This document shows, piece by piece, positions 34,432-47,004 of a DNA stretch of 64,000 bases. The stretch spans positions 2,707,337-2,771,336 of the forward strand of contig NW_006921532.1 in assembly GCF_000340215.1 (NCBI RefSeq), given 5' to 3'. The position numbers and the translations under genes are program-made. The notes below the pieces were generated by a model. The model saw only the letters and a program-made list of their open reading frames with translations. It had not been told where the DNA came from and did no database searches. Each line of letters begins with the position of its first letter. The stretch's first letter is position 1. The stretch comes from Pseudocercospora fijiensis CIRAD86 (Eukaryota; Ascomycota; Dothideomycetes; Mycosphaerellales; Mycosphaerellaceae).

Positions 34432-35279
34432 TTATGCACAAAGTCTGTGTCTGTTGGAAATTTTGTTCCATATGATCATTTCCTCAAACGTCTGCGTCCG
34501 CAAGCATCTCACAAGCCCATCCAACAACTGCATGACAGGCAATATCGGTATCAGATAGATGAAGATCCAATGCACCCTGTCCTCTGCAAACCAAATCCAT
34601 CCCAAAATATCAAGAATAACCACGTCTCGAGCAGCTCTGCAACCAGAGCAAACAGCCTACGTTCTCGCAACTCCACAATCGCAAACGCATCAGCAGACTC
34701 CAATGTACTCTTCTTCAACACGTTGACTGCATATGCATCATCGAAACGACGGAAACTCTCACCGAACAATCCAAAGACTTTCCTCCCGTTGCTCTCAAAC
34801 CCAGCCTGTGACGCAGCTTCCTCGTCACCTCTCGTGGTGGTACTGATAGCCGCATACCTAGGATTCGCAGCATCGACGGGTTGCGGGATGAAAGATAGCG
34901 CGCGAGAATAATGAGTTGCGAGCTCCATCCAGACATCCAGATTAGGATGGAGATCGGTCAGGATGGAAGGAATGGGAGAGTCACGTCCGTGATTGATGAC
35001 CTTCTCGATGATTGCGATGGCACCGCCTTGACCAGACCCGAAGTCGATGATACTCCATTTGGAAGAGTTGAGGTCGAGTGCCAGCGCGTCTTGGCCATCA
35101 TGCTTGATGAAAGGTGGAACTATATCGTTTCCCCAAAGATTAGCTGTATTGTTTTCTGCGTGGTGTGTAGACTGTGGGGGGTTAGTACGGTACGGACCAA
35201 ATAATTGTCAGCGTCGGCGGGGTATGCTACCTCCCATCAGGCTTGTAGGCATGAAGAATCAAACTGCGACCGAGTGCAC
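34432..35279 (-). pseudogene. truncated, frameshifted methyltransferase-like pseudogene
   Basis: From about 35190 down to 34551 the minus strand reads one frame with WSIIDFGSGQGGAIAIIEKV, SILTDLHPNLDVWMELATHY and FGLFGESFRRFDDAYAVNVL. This fits a SAM-dependent methyltransferase-like protein (glycine-rich motif IDFGSGQGG, then TDLHP). The frame stops at 34551, but the neighbouring frame continues sensibly as FIYLIPILPVMQLLDGLVRC, then FEEM, to 34432. That implies a frameshift near 34.58-34.63 kb. Upstream, a fragment reading GRSLILHAYKPDG (about 35.23-35.27 kb) precedes a stop or a possible intron. The N-terminus is missing where the repeat block begins at about 35280. The gene is therefore broken at both ends. 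The enzymatic assignment is by motif only. Confidence 0.6.
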
Positions 35280-35860
35280 GTAATAGATTAGTAATTAGGG
35301 CTAGCTTCCGAACTTTCCGACTAGCTAATTACAAACACACCTAATAATTCTTCGCCTACAAGCCTAAGAATAAGCCGTAGCAAACTAGCCTGCGATATAC
35401 TACTTTTTCGCGACTATACAAATATAACAATCTAAATAGCGGAGATTGTAGCCCTACTAATTGCGCTTTATTCTACCTACTAAAAAAGTCTGTACGACGT
35501 TAGCGCGTTAAGTTTTCGCTATTCTACTAAGCCGACTCGACTATAGCTATCCGGATTGCTAGGCGGCTAGCTACACTACTAGAAACACCTTAATATAAAA
35601 CATACCGCATCGCCTAGCTAATACTTAGAGGTCCTTCTCCTAATCCTAGCTATTATTATTTAGGTAGGCGAAAATTCCGTCCGATGCCTACTAACCGCTC
35701 TATAGCCTTCGAGGGTAATCGATAACCTTCCTATAGCCGACTCGACACTTCGAGGTCCTTTATAGACTATTTCTAAACACCTTTTATATATAGCATAAGT
35801 CTACCCGAGGTATAGTTATTAAGTTGCTACTATATAGCAGACGCGACTCTAAAGCTAAAG
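35280..35860. other. left edge of the repeat block, no gene recognised
   Basis: RIP-like sequence upstream of the DUF6589 fragment. It presumably holds the 5' flank and terminus of the element carrying DUF6589. I could not identify a terminal inverted repeat. Confidence 0.4.
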
Positions 35861-36366
35861 TTAAAATACCTAAAAGTCGCTACTACTACCGCTGCTAGTA
35901 CCGCTACTACTATAGCTGCTACTATAGCTGCTACTACTGCTAATATATCGAGCGACGATCTATCCTCCTTAACCTCGGTTCTACTATCTAATAATAACCT
36001 AGTCGGTAGTACTATCGCCTATAACTATAATAAGAATATAACTAGCCTAGACGACGACGATACTGCTTTACTTAGAGGACCTAAGGAACAGACTGTTCTT
36101 ATAGGCGTATAAACCGATCTACTAATCTATCTAAGTAGCGGCGGCATTCTCTCTAACCCTCTAGATAAATTAGTTAGACTAGCCGGAATAGATAAGATTA
36201 GTAACTTTTAGGATAAGGTATTTATAAATAAAGACCTTAGCGAGGACGACGAGGAGATATCTAACGATAAAGAGGACCTCGAGGCTCGCGATAGTAGTAA
36301 AGAGGAATTAGACGAAGAGGCCGCTATAGAACAGCGCCGAGCAGCGACTAACGAATAGACTAGGAC
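35861..36366 (+). pseudogene. DUF6589-type gene, 5' fragment (split by copia)
   Basis: The plus strand reads an Ala/Thr-rich N-terminal stretch, then NISSDDLSSLTSVLLSNNN and an acidic stretch (INKDLSEDDEEISNDKEDLE, later EELDEEAAIEQRRAATNE), with in-frame TAG and TAA codons. The frame runs to the AGGAC target site at 36362-36366. It resumes after the copia element at 41703 as TLNKRYEEIKALIKKSRVSI. The start codon is not determined. Confidence 0.7.
36362..36366. repeat. copia target-site duplication, left copy (AGGAC)
   Basis: Identical to 41698-41702. Removing one copy and the element restores the DUF6589 frame. Confidence 0.9.
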
Positions 36367-36492
36367 TTAATATAAACTATAATGTATTTAGAAGAGGGCT
36401 AATCTATAGAAAGCCTAAAGATGAAGTATGTACAGTTGCAGCCTTAGGCATTATATACGTAATAGCTAGCTATATACATACTCTCTAAGTCA
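36367..36492 (-). repeat. left LTR of the copia element
   Basis: 126 bp from TTAATATAAAC to CTCTCTAAGTCA. It differs from the right LTR at about 8 positions: seven transitions plus the terminal base. Confidence 0.88.
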
Positions 36493-36779
36493 CCCCCTTA
36501 TCGCGTATATATAGCTAAACAAGCAAACTACTAAAGCAAACAAAGGGGTATTAGGTATAGAAACAACTAGACCACTTTTAGGCCCTTATAATAAAGCAAT
36601 CAAACAGACAAGTAGTTAAACTAGACAAATATAAATGCCTTCTATCTATTTAGTACTTAGTAGCAGGCTAAGCGGCGCTCTTAATAGCAGCCTTACAATC
36701 TACTAAGTTTAACTGCTAAACAAATCGACTATGCTTAAGCTTATTAAGTAGCTTAGTAAAGCTATTAGCGATTTGATCG

Positions 36780-36940
36780 TATGTACTAATCTAGGTAATA
36801 ACGACAGTGCTATTAGCGATCTTCTTACGGATATAGTAGACCCTAGCATCTATATGCTTAGTACGGCTATTAACGCTTGTCGACTAGGTAATAGCAATAG
36901 CGGACTAATTGTCCTCGTATAGCGTAATAGGCTTAATAGT
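36780..36940 (-). pseudogene. copia RNase H (degraded)
   Basis: The minus strand reads LYEDN, a TAG, SAIAIT, then STSVNSRTKHIDARVYYIRK. The KHID and Y-x-R pattern is the typical end of copia RNase H. Confidence 0.85.
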
Positions 36941-37199
36941 GCCTTTGTAACTAATCTCTTATAGCAACCGAGCTAAAGCAACGGCTTCCTTAGCGCTAGT
37001 TGTTAACTAAACATACTTAGCTTCTATAGACGATAGAGTAACTAAGGTCTAGCGGCCTAACTTGTATAGTAGCGGTCTACTAGCGAGCGTAAAGTAGAAG
37101 CCTCCTATAGAGCGACGAGTAACCGGATTATCTGCCTAGGAAGCGTTATAATATCCAGCAAAGTTGAGCTTATCGCTCTGTATGCCTCGGAAACACAGA

Positions 37200-38600
37200 C
37201 TACGGCTTAGAGTGCTAACTAGGTACTTAATAAGCTAGAGAAGTGCGGCATAGTGTTCCTTAGTCGGGTTAGAAATATATCGTAACAACAGGCCTATAGT
37301 ATAGCAAGCATTAGGTTAAGTAATTATTGCTAGCTATAGTACTTTACTAACACCTTCCTAATACTAAGTCTTAAAGGCAGCGCTAGCAGTATAGCCCTTA
37401 GGTACACGCTAAATCGATATCTTAACGTATCGAGGTGCTATTAGCGTAGCCGGTACTATACGGCCCTATATGCTATACTTCTTACTAAGTCGGTTTAGAT
37501 AGGCGTCCTGCACTACATAGATAGTGCGGTCCTTACGGTTGCGAATAATGCGCATACCGAGATAATAGTAAAGATTACTAAGTTCCCGTATATTAAAGCG
37601 ATCCTTTAGCAACTAAGCTACTACTTAGAGAGCGGCTATTAAATAAGCAATAATAATCATATTATCTACGTAGATAACGATAACTAAGCCACTAATAGTG
37701 TGTTTGAATACACACACATCGCTTATAATAGGGATGAAGTTTAGGCTCTTTAGAAACTTCCGGAGCTCTTTATACTACAGCATTAGTAACTGCTTTAGAC
37801 TATAAAGTGCTTTTAGTAGTAGACACACTATACCCTTGCCTCTACTACGGTCTTCAAAGCCGTGTAGCTGCTTAACGTAGATCTTATGCTTGTTGCTAAT
37901 AAGTGCGTTTAAGAAGGCAGTTAGGATGTTATATTGTTAAGCCTCTAGGTTATAGTAAGCAATTATAGCAAATAGGACACGCAGTGTGCTTAGCTTAGCT
38001 ACTGCAGCATAGGTCTCGTTATAGTCCTGTCCTTCAACTTAAGTAAAGCTACGGACAACCTAACGAGCCTTAAACCGGCTAATATTACTATTAGCGTCGC
38101 GCTTGATAGTAAACACCTATCGGCTACGGACAACCTTGCGACCTTTAGGCACTTCTAGCCGAGAAACGTGTACCTACGTATAGTTGTCCATTAACGACTT
38201 GTACTTAGCCTTATAGGCCTCCTTCTATTATAGCTAGTGTTGTAATTCCTTAGCGGCCTTAAAGCTCTTTAGAATTGGAATAGTGTCCTTAGGCTTATTA
38301 GGCTGTTTAGCAATGTAGCAGGAAGCTATAAAGCCCTTTATATAGGCTATCGGTATATTAGCTATTATACGTCGAGTCGACCGCTTAATACTATAATTAG
38401 CTAGATAGCTACGTAATAGGTTACGAGCTAACTTGTTACTGCGGGTTATATAGGTAGAACGAGCGCCTATCGTATTAGGTCGCTTAAACTCTAGTAACTA
38501 GCTAGGCTCACCCTTCTTCGTATTTAGATTAAAGGGCGGAGCTTAATCTTCCTTAGCTAATTAGAAGCTATCTTTATTACTCGAAGCTAGTAATTAAACG
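37200..38600 (-). pseudogene. copia reverse transcriptase (degraded)
   Basis: The minus strand at about 37.63-37.70 kb reads GLVIVIYVDNMIIIAYLIAA. YVDN stands where active elements have YVDD. Flanking boundaries are approximate. Confidence 0.82.
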
Positions 38601-39517
38601 TCTAGAAGGTCGTCCTCGATTAGTAACGGATTAGCGACCTTATCGGCTATTTCCTATATAGGTCCTTATATAGGCTGTTCTTCTTGCTAAGCTAGAAGCC
38701 GCTAGACTATACTAGCAGCCTTAGCAGGCGACGGAGCCTCGTTGCTTATAGAATTAAATAAAGCTAGTATAATAGACTCGAGTGTAACAAACTCGTTCTT
38801 AGCTAAGTCGTTAGTGTTAGTATATAGCTTTATACTATCCGGAAGTAGGAGGTTAAGGTTACCCCCTAACTTAATAAACTAGACGTCCTTAGAAGCGATA
38901 ACCTTATGCTAATTAGGTAGGTAAATTATGTATTTTCCGGAGTCTATAGAGCCCTTAGCATAGCCAACTAGCTTGCTAACTAGGCCTCTACTGTCCATCT
39001 TCTTTCTACGAGCTACACTGTAATCGTATATAATAGCAGTATAGCTATAGGCTCGAAGGTGCTAAAGGCGTAGCTACTTTCGAGACTAATTGAGCTCCCT
39101 AGCTATAATAGTATAGGGGCTAAGACCTTCTAGGGTTCTAGGTGTAATATTAAGGACCTATATAGCGGAGGTAACAGTATATAGCTATAGAGACTTTAGA
39201 AGGTTAGCCTATAGCATTATCTTTCTCGCAGTCGTATACACGATATAATTGCTAACCTTAGCAAGGCTATTCTAAGTAGAAGAATGAGGAGCTGTAACCT
39301 GCAGTACAATGCCCTAATTACGAGCCTAGCTTAATAGCTAATTTCCGCCGTATTTACCCCCTCTATCGAGGCGGTAGATTAGGATCGAATAGCTAGTCTA
39401 TATACGGATATATATACGATAGTCCTAAATAGCTACTATAGCCCCTAACTTGAGCGTACTAGCATATTCGTGTCGATAGCCTAACTTAGCGTATATAAAC
39501 AGTGTGAAATAGCGCTC

Positions 39518-39796
39518 CTATAACAGACTAGGGTTGGTAATAGTAACTACATCTATATAGACAATATAATAGATCGTAGATAGTCGTACGCGTAGCAGCC
39601 GATTATATTCCTTATATAATATAGCTATACGATAGGCAATGTAGTTGCGGAAGTCCTTCTTAGCACTAGTAATAACAATTTGACCCTTAGATTCTATCCT
39701 TAGTAGCTTACGGTAATGAATATAGCTATATCGCAGATGCCATTCATCTATAGTGCCTATAGGCACCCCCTTCTTAGGCACCCCCTTCTTTAACAT
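39518..39796 (-). pseudogene. copia GAG-pre-integrase / integrase start (fragment)
   Basis: A 92-codon open stretch contains HLRYSYIHYRKLLRIESKGQ, the HxxH-like pre-integrase segment of copia polyproteins. It continues in broken frame into integrase at lower coordinates. Confidence 0.8.
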
Positions 39797-41571
39797 AAGG
39801 GCAACTACCTCACTATCTAGACTAGAGGTTAGTATATAGAGGTAGGGAAGACTATTCTTACGGTATGTCTAAGCGATAGTAACTTTATTGCCTTCTACTA
39901 TCGTAAACAGCACACGCTTATTATTATAGTAGAAACAACCCTTATTAGCAAGCTTCTTAGTAGACAGAAGGTTAGCTGCTAGACTAGGCATATATAGTGT
40001 ATTAGACAACTTTATGTTGCTTATACCACGCTTATTAACAACCTCTATCTAAGCTATACCAACTATCGTAGCGTGCTTCGTGTTGCCTCTAAACCGGATA
40101 GGAATGTAACAGCCTTCGTATTTAATAAGCAATAAAGGGTCGTTAACTATGTGTATACTAGTACCTAAGTCGACAACCTAATTAGTAGTACGAGTGCTAG
40201 TAGTAAGAGCCGTAGAAACTAGGTCGCTTACAGTAACCGTAGCTATAAAGGCGTAATTGTAGTTTAGGTCTAATAGCACCCCCGGGGTAGTATTAGCCGC
40301 ATATAGGCCCTAAGCACTATTCTAACTAGATAGCGGCTGTTGCTATTGTTGCTAAGCAGTTAACGCCTGTTATTACTTCTTCTTAGCCTTCTGCTTCTCG
40401 CGACGAAGTCGGTCTTCCTCCTTTAGGTAAGGGTACTTAGTATAGCAGCGGTTAGAAGGGTGCGACTTCTAATAATAGGCGCACTTCTTACGGTTAGACT
40501 AATAACTATTCTAGTTGCTTCCACCGCGGCCTCGACCGTTATTATTGTTTCCGCGGCTACTACGACCGCTACGGTTCGAGTTACCCCGACCGTTATTATT
40601 GCTATTGCTACCTTACTATTGTAGTTAGCGCTAAAGACTAAAGAAGCCGTTATATTAGGCCTAGTTTGATTAAGCTACATTCTTATTAAGCAACGCGCTA
40701 ATAATGTTGTTAAGTGTGTTATCGTTAATAGTGTACTCGGAGGCGCGTATCTGCTCTCGGCGCATCTATACGAAAGCCTTATAGAATAGAGAGATCTATA
40801 TAATAAACATATAGACAGCCTAGTATTAGCTAATAGCTAATTTGGTATCCTTTAAGGCACTAAGCTTCTTCTTATACTTATTACAGAACTTCTTAATGTC
40901 CTTACTATTATACCGAAGGGTAATATATTCCTAGTAGAGTATGAATTTAGTAGACCTACCTTTACTAGTGTATTTCTTATATAGGTAAGTCTACACTTCC
41001 TGCGATATAGCGAGACTAAGCAACGACTGCTAAACCTCGGCGACATAGTTAGCAAAGATCTACGTACGCGCTAATTAATCTTTTGCCTCCTATTTATCTT
41101 ATTGGTCTTCAAACTCTAACTAAGTTTTAGAAGACAACTTAACATTAGGCTTTAGGCGGGTCCCTTAGACATAGCGCTATACCTATATGCCTTTAAGGGC
41201 ACCCTTAGCGGTATAAGACTATAACGGGTAATTTTCCTTATTCTTTAGCTTAGGAATGTTGCTTATATAAGCGTTAGCGGTTATAGGGGGAGCTATTGCG
41301 GACAGCGACGGCGATATAGAAAGAGACTATAGACTTGTCTTAAAAGGCAGCCGATAGGCGCGCCTATGTTCTAGTATAGCGGACAGCTAACACTGTTAGT
41401 AACCGACTCGAGTCTAGCACCTACTAGAATACTCGAGGGCGGCGGCGGCGACGGTATTAGTGTCGGCGTAATTTTTAGTAACGAGCGCTGTTTACGTAGC
41501 AGTCGGATTAACTATTAGAATACGTATTAAACGTGTTATGCGTATTAGAAACGCAGGGGGCTTATAACCAC

Positions 41572-41697
41572 TTAATGTAAATTGTAATGTATTTAGAAAA
41601 GGGCTAATCTATAGAAAGCCTAAAGATAAAGTATGCACAGTTGCAGCCTTAGGCATTATATACGTAATAGCTAGCTATATACACACTCTCTAAGTCT
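41572..41697 (-). repeat. right LTR of the copia element
   Basis: 126 bp from TTAATGTAAATTG to CTCTCTAAGTCT. It pairs with 36367-36492. Confidence 0.88.
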
Positions 41698-41702
41698 AGG
41701 AC
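41698..41702. repeat. copia target-site duplication, right copy (AGGAC)
   Basis: Identical to 36362-36366. Confidence 0.9.
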
Positions 41703-44340
41703 AACCCTTAATAAGCGGTACGAGGAGATTAAAGCCTTAATAAAGAAGAGCCGTGTCTCTATACTATATCTTATTAAGTATCTAGTCGGCAAGCTAGGTA
41801 TAGCAAAATCTACGGTAGAAGACGGCTAGTTATAGCCTTATCGGTCGACTAAGCGCTTAAAGTAGTACGAGAGAAATCTCTAGTCGCTTCTAGACGTCTT
41901 TCTAGAAGAGCGTCTATTTAGCGGTCGTATTGTCCGCAAAGAACTAAAGAGCCTTATTAGCCGAGACTACTTTAGTATATATAATCTAGACTTTAGTTAT
42001 ACTAAGTTTAACCTTAGTAGTATAAGTACTACTATTAAAGAGATCGCACTAACCTAGCATCGACTTCTTAGCGAGGAACTGTTGCCTAACCTACGGCGAG
42101 ATTAAAAGCAATACTAGGAGACCTTTATCGACAAGTATAACTAGATCTAGAAGCGGATTATAATAATTACCTCGCAGGTCCTGTTTTCGATAGTATACGT
42201 AAACGCCTCGTATTTCCCGAAGGCGCTTGGCATCTTTCTAGTTAGCAATAGTGCTAGCCGGCGAATACTCGAGTATCTTAGCAACCTAGGGCTTGTTCCT
42301 TCGTATCGCACCGTATAGATTCTTATAGGCAAGAATGCAGAGGTCTAGATATAGAAGATTAGCGAGCTAGCGAACGATCCTAATAAGCAGTATAGTAAGA
42401 CTATCGACAACTTTAATCGTATAAAAACCTATACTATCTAGCGCGGTAGCGAGACTAACGAAATGTTAAGTATTACTACATCGTACCTTGTAGAGAATAA
42501 AAGCATCCCGGAGGGCGGTTTAAAGAAGGGTATAATCTATTACGATAAGCCTCTCGATCTAGATAATATCTTTAAGAACATATACGAAGACAAGGCCTAG
42601 GCACAGGTTCCAAAGGATATAGCTAATCTAACTGCTAGTACCGAGACAGTTAAGATTACTAAGATTAGCAAGAAGACCGCCCTATTCTATATTAACGAGG
42701 CTATCGCATATACTTTCCCGAAGGCCGTTAAAGCTATGTTTAAAAAGGAGGCGGCAGAGGCTAGTAACGACGATAACGATAATAGTAATACTATTAGTCG
42801 TCCGAAGTAGCTAGTTATCGATAAGATGCCGGCTACCTAGACTAAGGTGCTTTCTATACTACTATCCTTTAACGACGAGGCTACGATTGCAGGTATATAC
42901 GTAGTCTAGGATAATATCCTTCTTAACTTTATAGACCTAGATTAAGATAAGGACTTTAAGAATGGACCTAATAGACCGCTGATTATCTACAATAGCGACT
43001 AGATGACTATTCTACGCGGCCTATCTGTCTATAATAAGAGTGTCGAGAGTAAGGATGCGTACGACAAGCGAGACAATCTCTTGTTCTCTCCTACCTAGTT
43101 CTATACTATAATAAACTACGGCCTTATATTATTGCGGACCTATTAGGACAACAATAGAGATAGGGAGCTATTACTAGTATCCTAGACGTTAAAGGCTAAT
43201 GCTGCCTTTTAGTATAGAGACAATAAGATTAGCAAGGACAAGGCTAAGTTCTTCGAGGTTTAGCAGCTATTAAAGACGAGCTTCCGATCTCGCATTATCG
43301 GTCTCGTTATTTAGTAGCTTATCGATAAAGGCCGAGTAATTATCGCTAGCGAGGATAGTCGTATAGAAATAGTAGAGGCCGCTATCTCTCGACTTACTCG
43401 TAATTAGTATATCTATCTTATTAACAAGATATATAACGATACGTTATCTCTAGCTGCCTAGCGCGGCTAACCGGGTATAGATCCGCAGTTTACGACTATA
43501 GCTCGAATACTAAAGGAGATCGAGCAATTCCTTACGTTACGTAAGTCTATTCGGAATATAGACATCGGCTATCTTCGTAGATTAGTCGACTTCCTAATCC
43601 CCTTATTCTTTAGTGCTCGTTAAGGCAACTATAGCCGTCTAATAACCTACCTACGCTAGTTGCTTAGTCCTAGTGCTAATCTAGTAGCTCAAAAAGCAAT
43701 CCTAACGTCGAGTGTAGTCTCTATAAACGGCAATAAGGGATATGCCGTCGTAGCTAATAAGTGTCTCGAGCTCTATAATTACGAGTATTCCGAGGACATT
43801 AACCGATACGCTAATTCGACCTATAATATACAGGCTACATTCAAGAAGGTGGCCTTAAATTAGGAGCCGTCTAGGGTCTTGCGTACTATAATAACTAATC
43901 TAACTAGGATCAAGCTAAGCAGCTATTATACCTATAAGGATATATCTATCGACGTATTTAGTAGAGCCGAGAAGTTGTACTCTAATAGGTATACAAAGCT
44001 ATACGGAAACCCTAGCGGCAACGTCTCTAATAATATCTAGCAGCTCGGAGGTATATAGATCTTAGAGAAGGTAGCCGACTTTAACGAGGGTAATGCGTAG
44101 TACTGTTAGGGTCGTAGTACTATATCGATAGACGAGGAGATAGAGGCTACTACTATTGCTAAGCGGGTAGCTACTAGCGACCTTAGCGCTATCGAGGATT
44201 CTACCGTCGATAGCAGTAACTCTACGTAGGCTAGTACCGTCGACCGTCGTACTAGGTAGTTAGGAGAGGAGTAAGGAGATAAGAGGGCATAAGAGGCATA
44301 AGAGCCGCAAACAACTACCTATCTTAACGAGCTTAACTAA
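41703..44340 (+). pseudogene. DUF6589-type gene, 3' fragment
   Basis: A plus-strand frame of almost 900 codons is interrupted mostly by TAG. Recognisable blocks in order: KRYEEIKALIKKSRVSILYL; TIDNFNRIKTYTI then SETNEMLSITTSYLVE (about 42.4-42.5 kb); a segment near 43.0 kb reading RPLIIYNSD, a TAG, MTILRGLSVYNKSVESKDAY; NIDIGYLRRLVDFLIPLFFS (about 43.6 kb); and CLELYNYEYSEDINRYANST with IQATFKKVALN (43.66-43.86 kb). The DNF...E...TT and GDQ-like then D-F-P-L-F-F order matches the DUF6589 family of fungal repeat-borne proteins. The function of DUF6589 is not established; a transposase-like role is suspected. It is interrupted at its 5' side by the copia element. Confidence 0.7.
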
Positions 44341-44475
44341 GAGGATAATACATTCGGTATATAGAAATCCAACCTACTATATCTATCGCTTAGCTACCGT
44401 TCCTTGCTATACTAATTAATATAGGCTATTAGCTTCTAGTGCTTTATCTTCTAGTGCTTTATCTTCTAGTGCTAG
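44341..44475. other. spacer with 15-bp repeats
   Basis: CTTCTAGTGCTTTAT is repeated in tandem near 44433-44473, just before the 35-bp array. Confidence 0.7.
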
Positions 44476-44685
44476 GCGTATAATAATTGCTTAATAGCTA
44501 GCTAGGCTAGGCGTACGATAATTGCTTAATAGCTAGCTAGGCTAGGCGTACGATAATTGCTTAATAGCTAGCTAGGCTAGGCGTACGATAATTGCTTAAT
44601 AGCTAGCTAGGCTAGGCGTACGATAATTGCTTAATAGCTAGCTAGGCTAGGCGTACGATAATAGCTTAATAGCTAGCTAGGCTAG
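44476..44685. repeat. 35-bp tandem array, six units
   Basis: The unit begins GCGTACGATAATTGCTTAAT and ends with tandem AGCTAGCTAG and GCTAG. Units start at 44476, 44511, 44546, 44581, 44616 and 44651. They are almost identical, so the array is much better preserved than its surroundings. Confidence 0.95.
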
Positions 44686-47004
44686 GCGAGTGCGCGCCTA
44701 GCGGCGAAGTAATAGCGGTAGACTAGAGTGCGCGCCTAGCCGGTAGTAGACCCTCGTCGGTAGTAGACTAGAGTACGTACCTCGTCGGGGATGCGGGCGT
44801 ACGATAATAGCTTAATAACTAGCGTTACTCTAACTAGCGGGAGTAGCGGTCTCTACTATTAGCTTTGCTTTAGACTTGGTTCCTATATGAATTTAGAGCG
44901 CCTAATGCTAAAGGAGGCCTCCGGTAATTTTAGTAAAGAGCTTTTTTAATTAGCTATAGCCTAATGCGAAGTCCTTGCCTATGCCTCTAGTCGCTAGCAA
45001 TTCTAGCCTTAGGCATTTAACTAGCAGCAGTCGGCGGCTATTGCGTTAAAAGTGCGATAATATATTAAAAGTGCGATAATGTATAGCCGTTATTGTTGCC
45101 TTGCTATTATAGCGTAAATAGCGCAATCCTATTAGTAGAGGCAAACCTTACCTACGATGCGCTAATATAGACCTACGCTTCCTAGTTTAACTTCTTTTTC
45201 TTCTTCTTCTATATATACTAATACACTAACATACTAACACCCCTAGTAACACACTAGCTATCGGCTTCTAATAGCAATAGTGTCGATACCTTTTTATCGT
45301 ATATAGGTAGCTCTACAGCGATTAACACTATTCCTTGCTAGTTCTACGGCTTGCTACTAATAGAGCCGCTTATCTAATAGTTGAGGTTCCTCGATCGGTA
45401 GAGTTTGTTTAGTCCTTCTTTTAAGGTCTCCGATAGGCTTTGCCGAGCAAGACGTTGCGAAGGCGACTCTCCTAGCGAGTAGGTGCTCCTAGCGAGTAGG
45501 TATACTATAGCTTTAGCGGGCGTCGACTGCGCATTTAACCGAAAAAGCATAGTTTTATTAGAATATCGCAGTCTTAGTGCAAACTACAGAGGTCTTAGAT
45601 AGATTGGCGGAGGTAAAAACTCTTTAGTAAGGTACACCTATAATGCGGCTAACGGTCTAACTCGGTAAAAACTCTTTAGTAAGGTATACCTTAAGTAGCG
45701 GCTCGATAGCGACTCTCCTACTAAGTAGGTTAATAGGTTCGTAGCATTACTATAGGTCTAACTCGGTAAAAACTCTTTAGTAAGGTATACCTTAAGTAGC
45801 GGCTACAGGCTTCCTATGTTCGGATTCTTTATAGGATAATATGCGCGTATCTAGTTAAGTCGACGTAACGCCTTCGTTAGGACTGTTAGTTATAATAACC
45901 TTAGTCGTTACGTAAGGGCCTCTAGTATACTTAAGCCCGAAGGCGCTTAGTCTTAGTCTTAGTCTTTACTGCTATACGACTGCAGCACTGCTATACGACT
46001 ACAGCCCTTTGCGTATTAAGACTGCTATTCGACTATAGTGCGCCTCCTCTTCTATTCTAGCAAGCGCATTAATATTGCTATACGACTACAACGCGCTCGA
46101 CAACCTTTTTTTTCGCGGTGTCTCTAACACTTAGGGCGCGGTTATACTCTATTGTTGTCTAGGTACTAATAAGTGTCGCTTTAGCAATCGCTGTCGTGTT
46201 TCGCTTAATAAGTCCCGTCCTATACACCTTGTCTTCGGTTATGCGTACTATAGTTAGTAATAGAATACGTTAATTATTACGCATTGCGCGTAGTATATAG
46301 GCTATATATAATACTAGTATGCTTCGGAGTGTGTACTTCTATAGCCGCTTAGTGCCGCTAGTTAATTAGATCCCCGGACGCTACTATTCGTTTTCTCTAC
46401 CTTGTATAGTAACTAGTTATCGGAATGATCGTTCTAGGGAGAGTCTAAGCAATAGAGGGCGTTAACGTAAGAGGGCTGTCGTAGCTTCTCGAAGGGTGCT
46501 TTTACGAGCGCTCGATATATGTTATCGCCCTACGTATCTATCCTTACCGTATATATTGTAGTGTCTATAAGAGCATACGGTGCAATAAGTATAGTACTAG
46601 TCTCGCTAGTCTAGCTAGTAACTTCTCGCTAGTAACTTCTCGCTAGTAACTTCTCGGGTTTCGGAGGCGGTTCTTAGTGCCTAAGGCGGCCGTCGTTATC
46701 GTATTAGACACTTTTGTTAGCGCTATTTGCTAGAAATGCGCGTAATCGGCGTATCTCGCTGCATTCGTAATATACTGTTATAAAAGTCGTAAAAGTCGTA
46801 AAGTCGGTATTATAAATGCGCGGAAGGAAGCAGCTATAACGTTTAATCCTACTAATTAAGCGCTCTGCTATACTAAATCCGGGGTCTTAGCGGGACTCGG
46901 CATCCTTATCGCTTCCTCGAATTTACGCTTCTCGCCTCTAGCTCTTATATACTATCGATACCTACGACTATCTACAAACCCTCGTCGCAAAGAATACAAT
47001 AGAA
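44686..47004. other. repeat-block sequence without recognised gene; short direct repeats
   Basis: It contains three copies of a GGTAAAAACTCTTTAGTAAG motif (near 45614, 45665 and 45770). Four copies of a GCTATACGACT-type motif lie at 45.98-46.09 kb. Three tandem copies of AGTAACTTCTCGCT occur near 46617-46660. No protein family could be read on either strand. Confidence 0.6.

Larger units (their letters stand above)
36367..41697 (-). mobile_element. Ty1/copia LTR retrotransposon, RIP-degraded (5.3 kb)
   Basis: 126-bp LTRs at both ends and a 5-bp AGGAC duplication. Coding is on the minus strand in copia order (gag, integrase, reverse transcriptase, RNase H from right to left). The segment 39518-39796 reads a GAG-pre-integrase-like domain (HLRYSYIHYRKLLRIESKGQ). 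About 37.6-37.7 kb reads VIVIYVDNMIIIA at the catalytic box. About 36.8-36.93 kb reads SVNSRTKHIDARVYYIRKKI, the copia RNase H end. Stops, mostly TAG, interrupt every domain. The minus-strand sequence a few bases inside the right LTR contains TGGTTATAAGCCCC, a possible primer-binding site. The element is inserted within the DUF6589 reading frame. Confidence 0.92.

Noticed and set aside
44476..44685. CRISPR-like array
   Set aside because: Units are contiguous with no variable spacers, the genome is fungal and no cas genes are present. It is a minisatellite.
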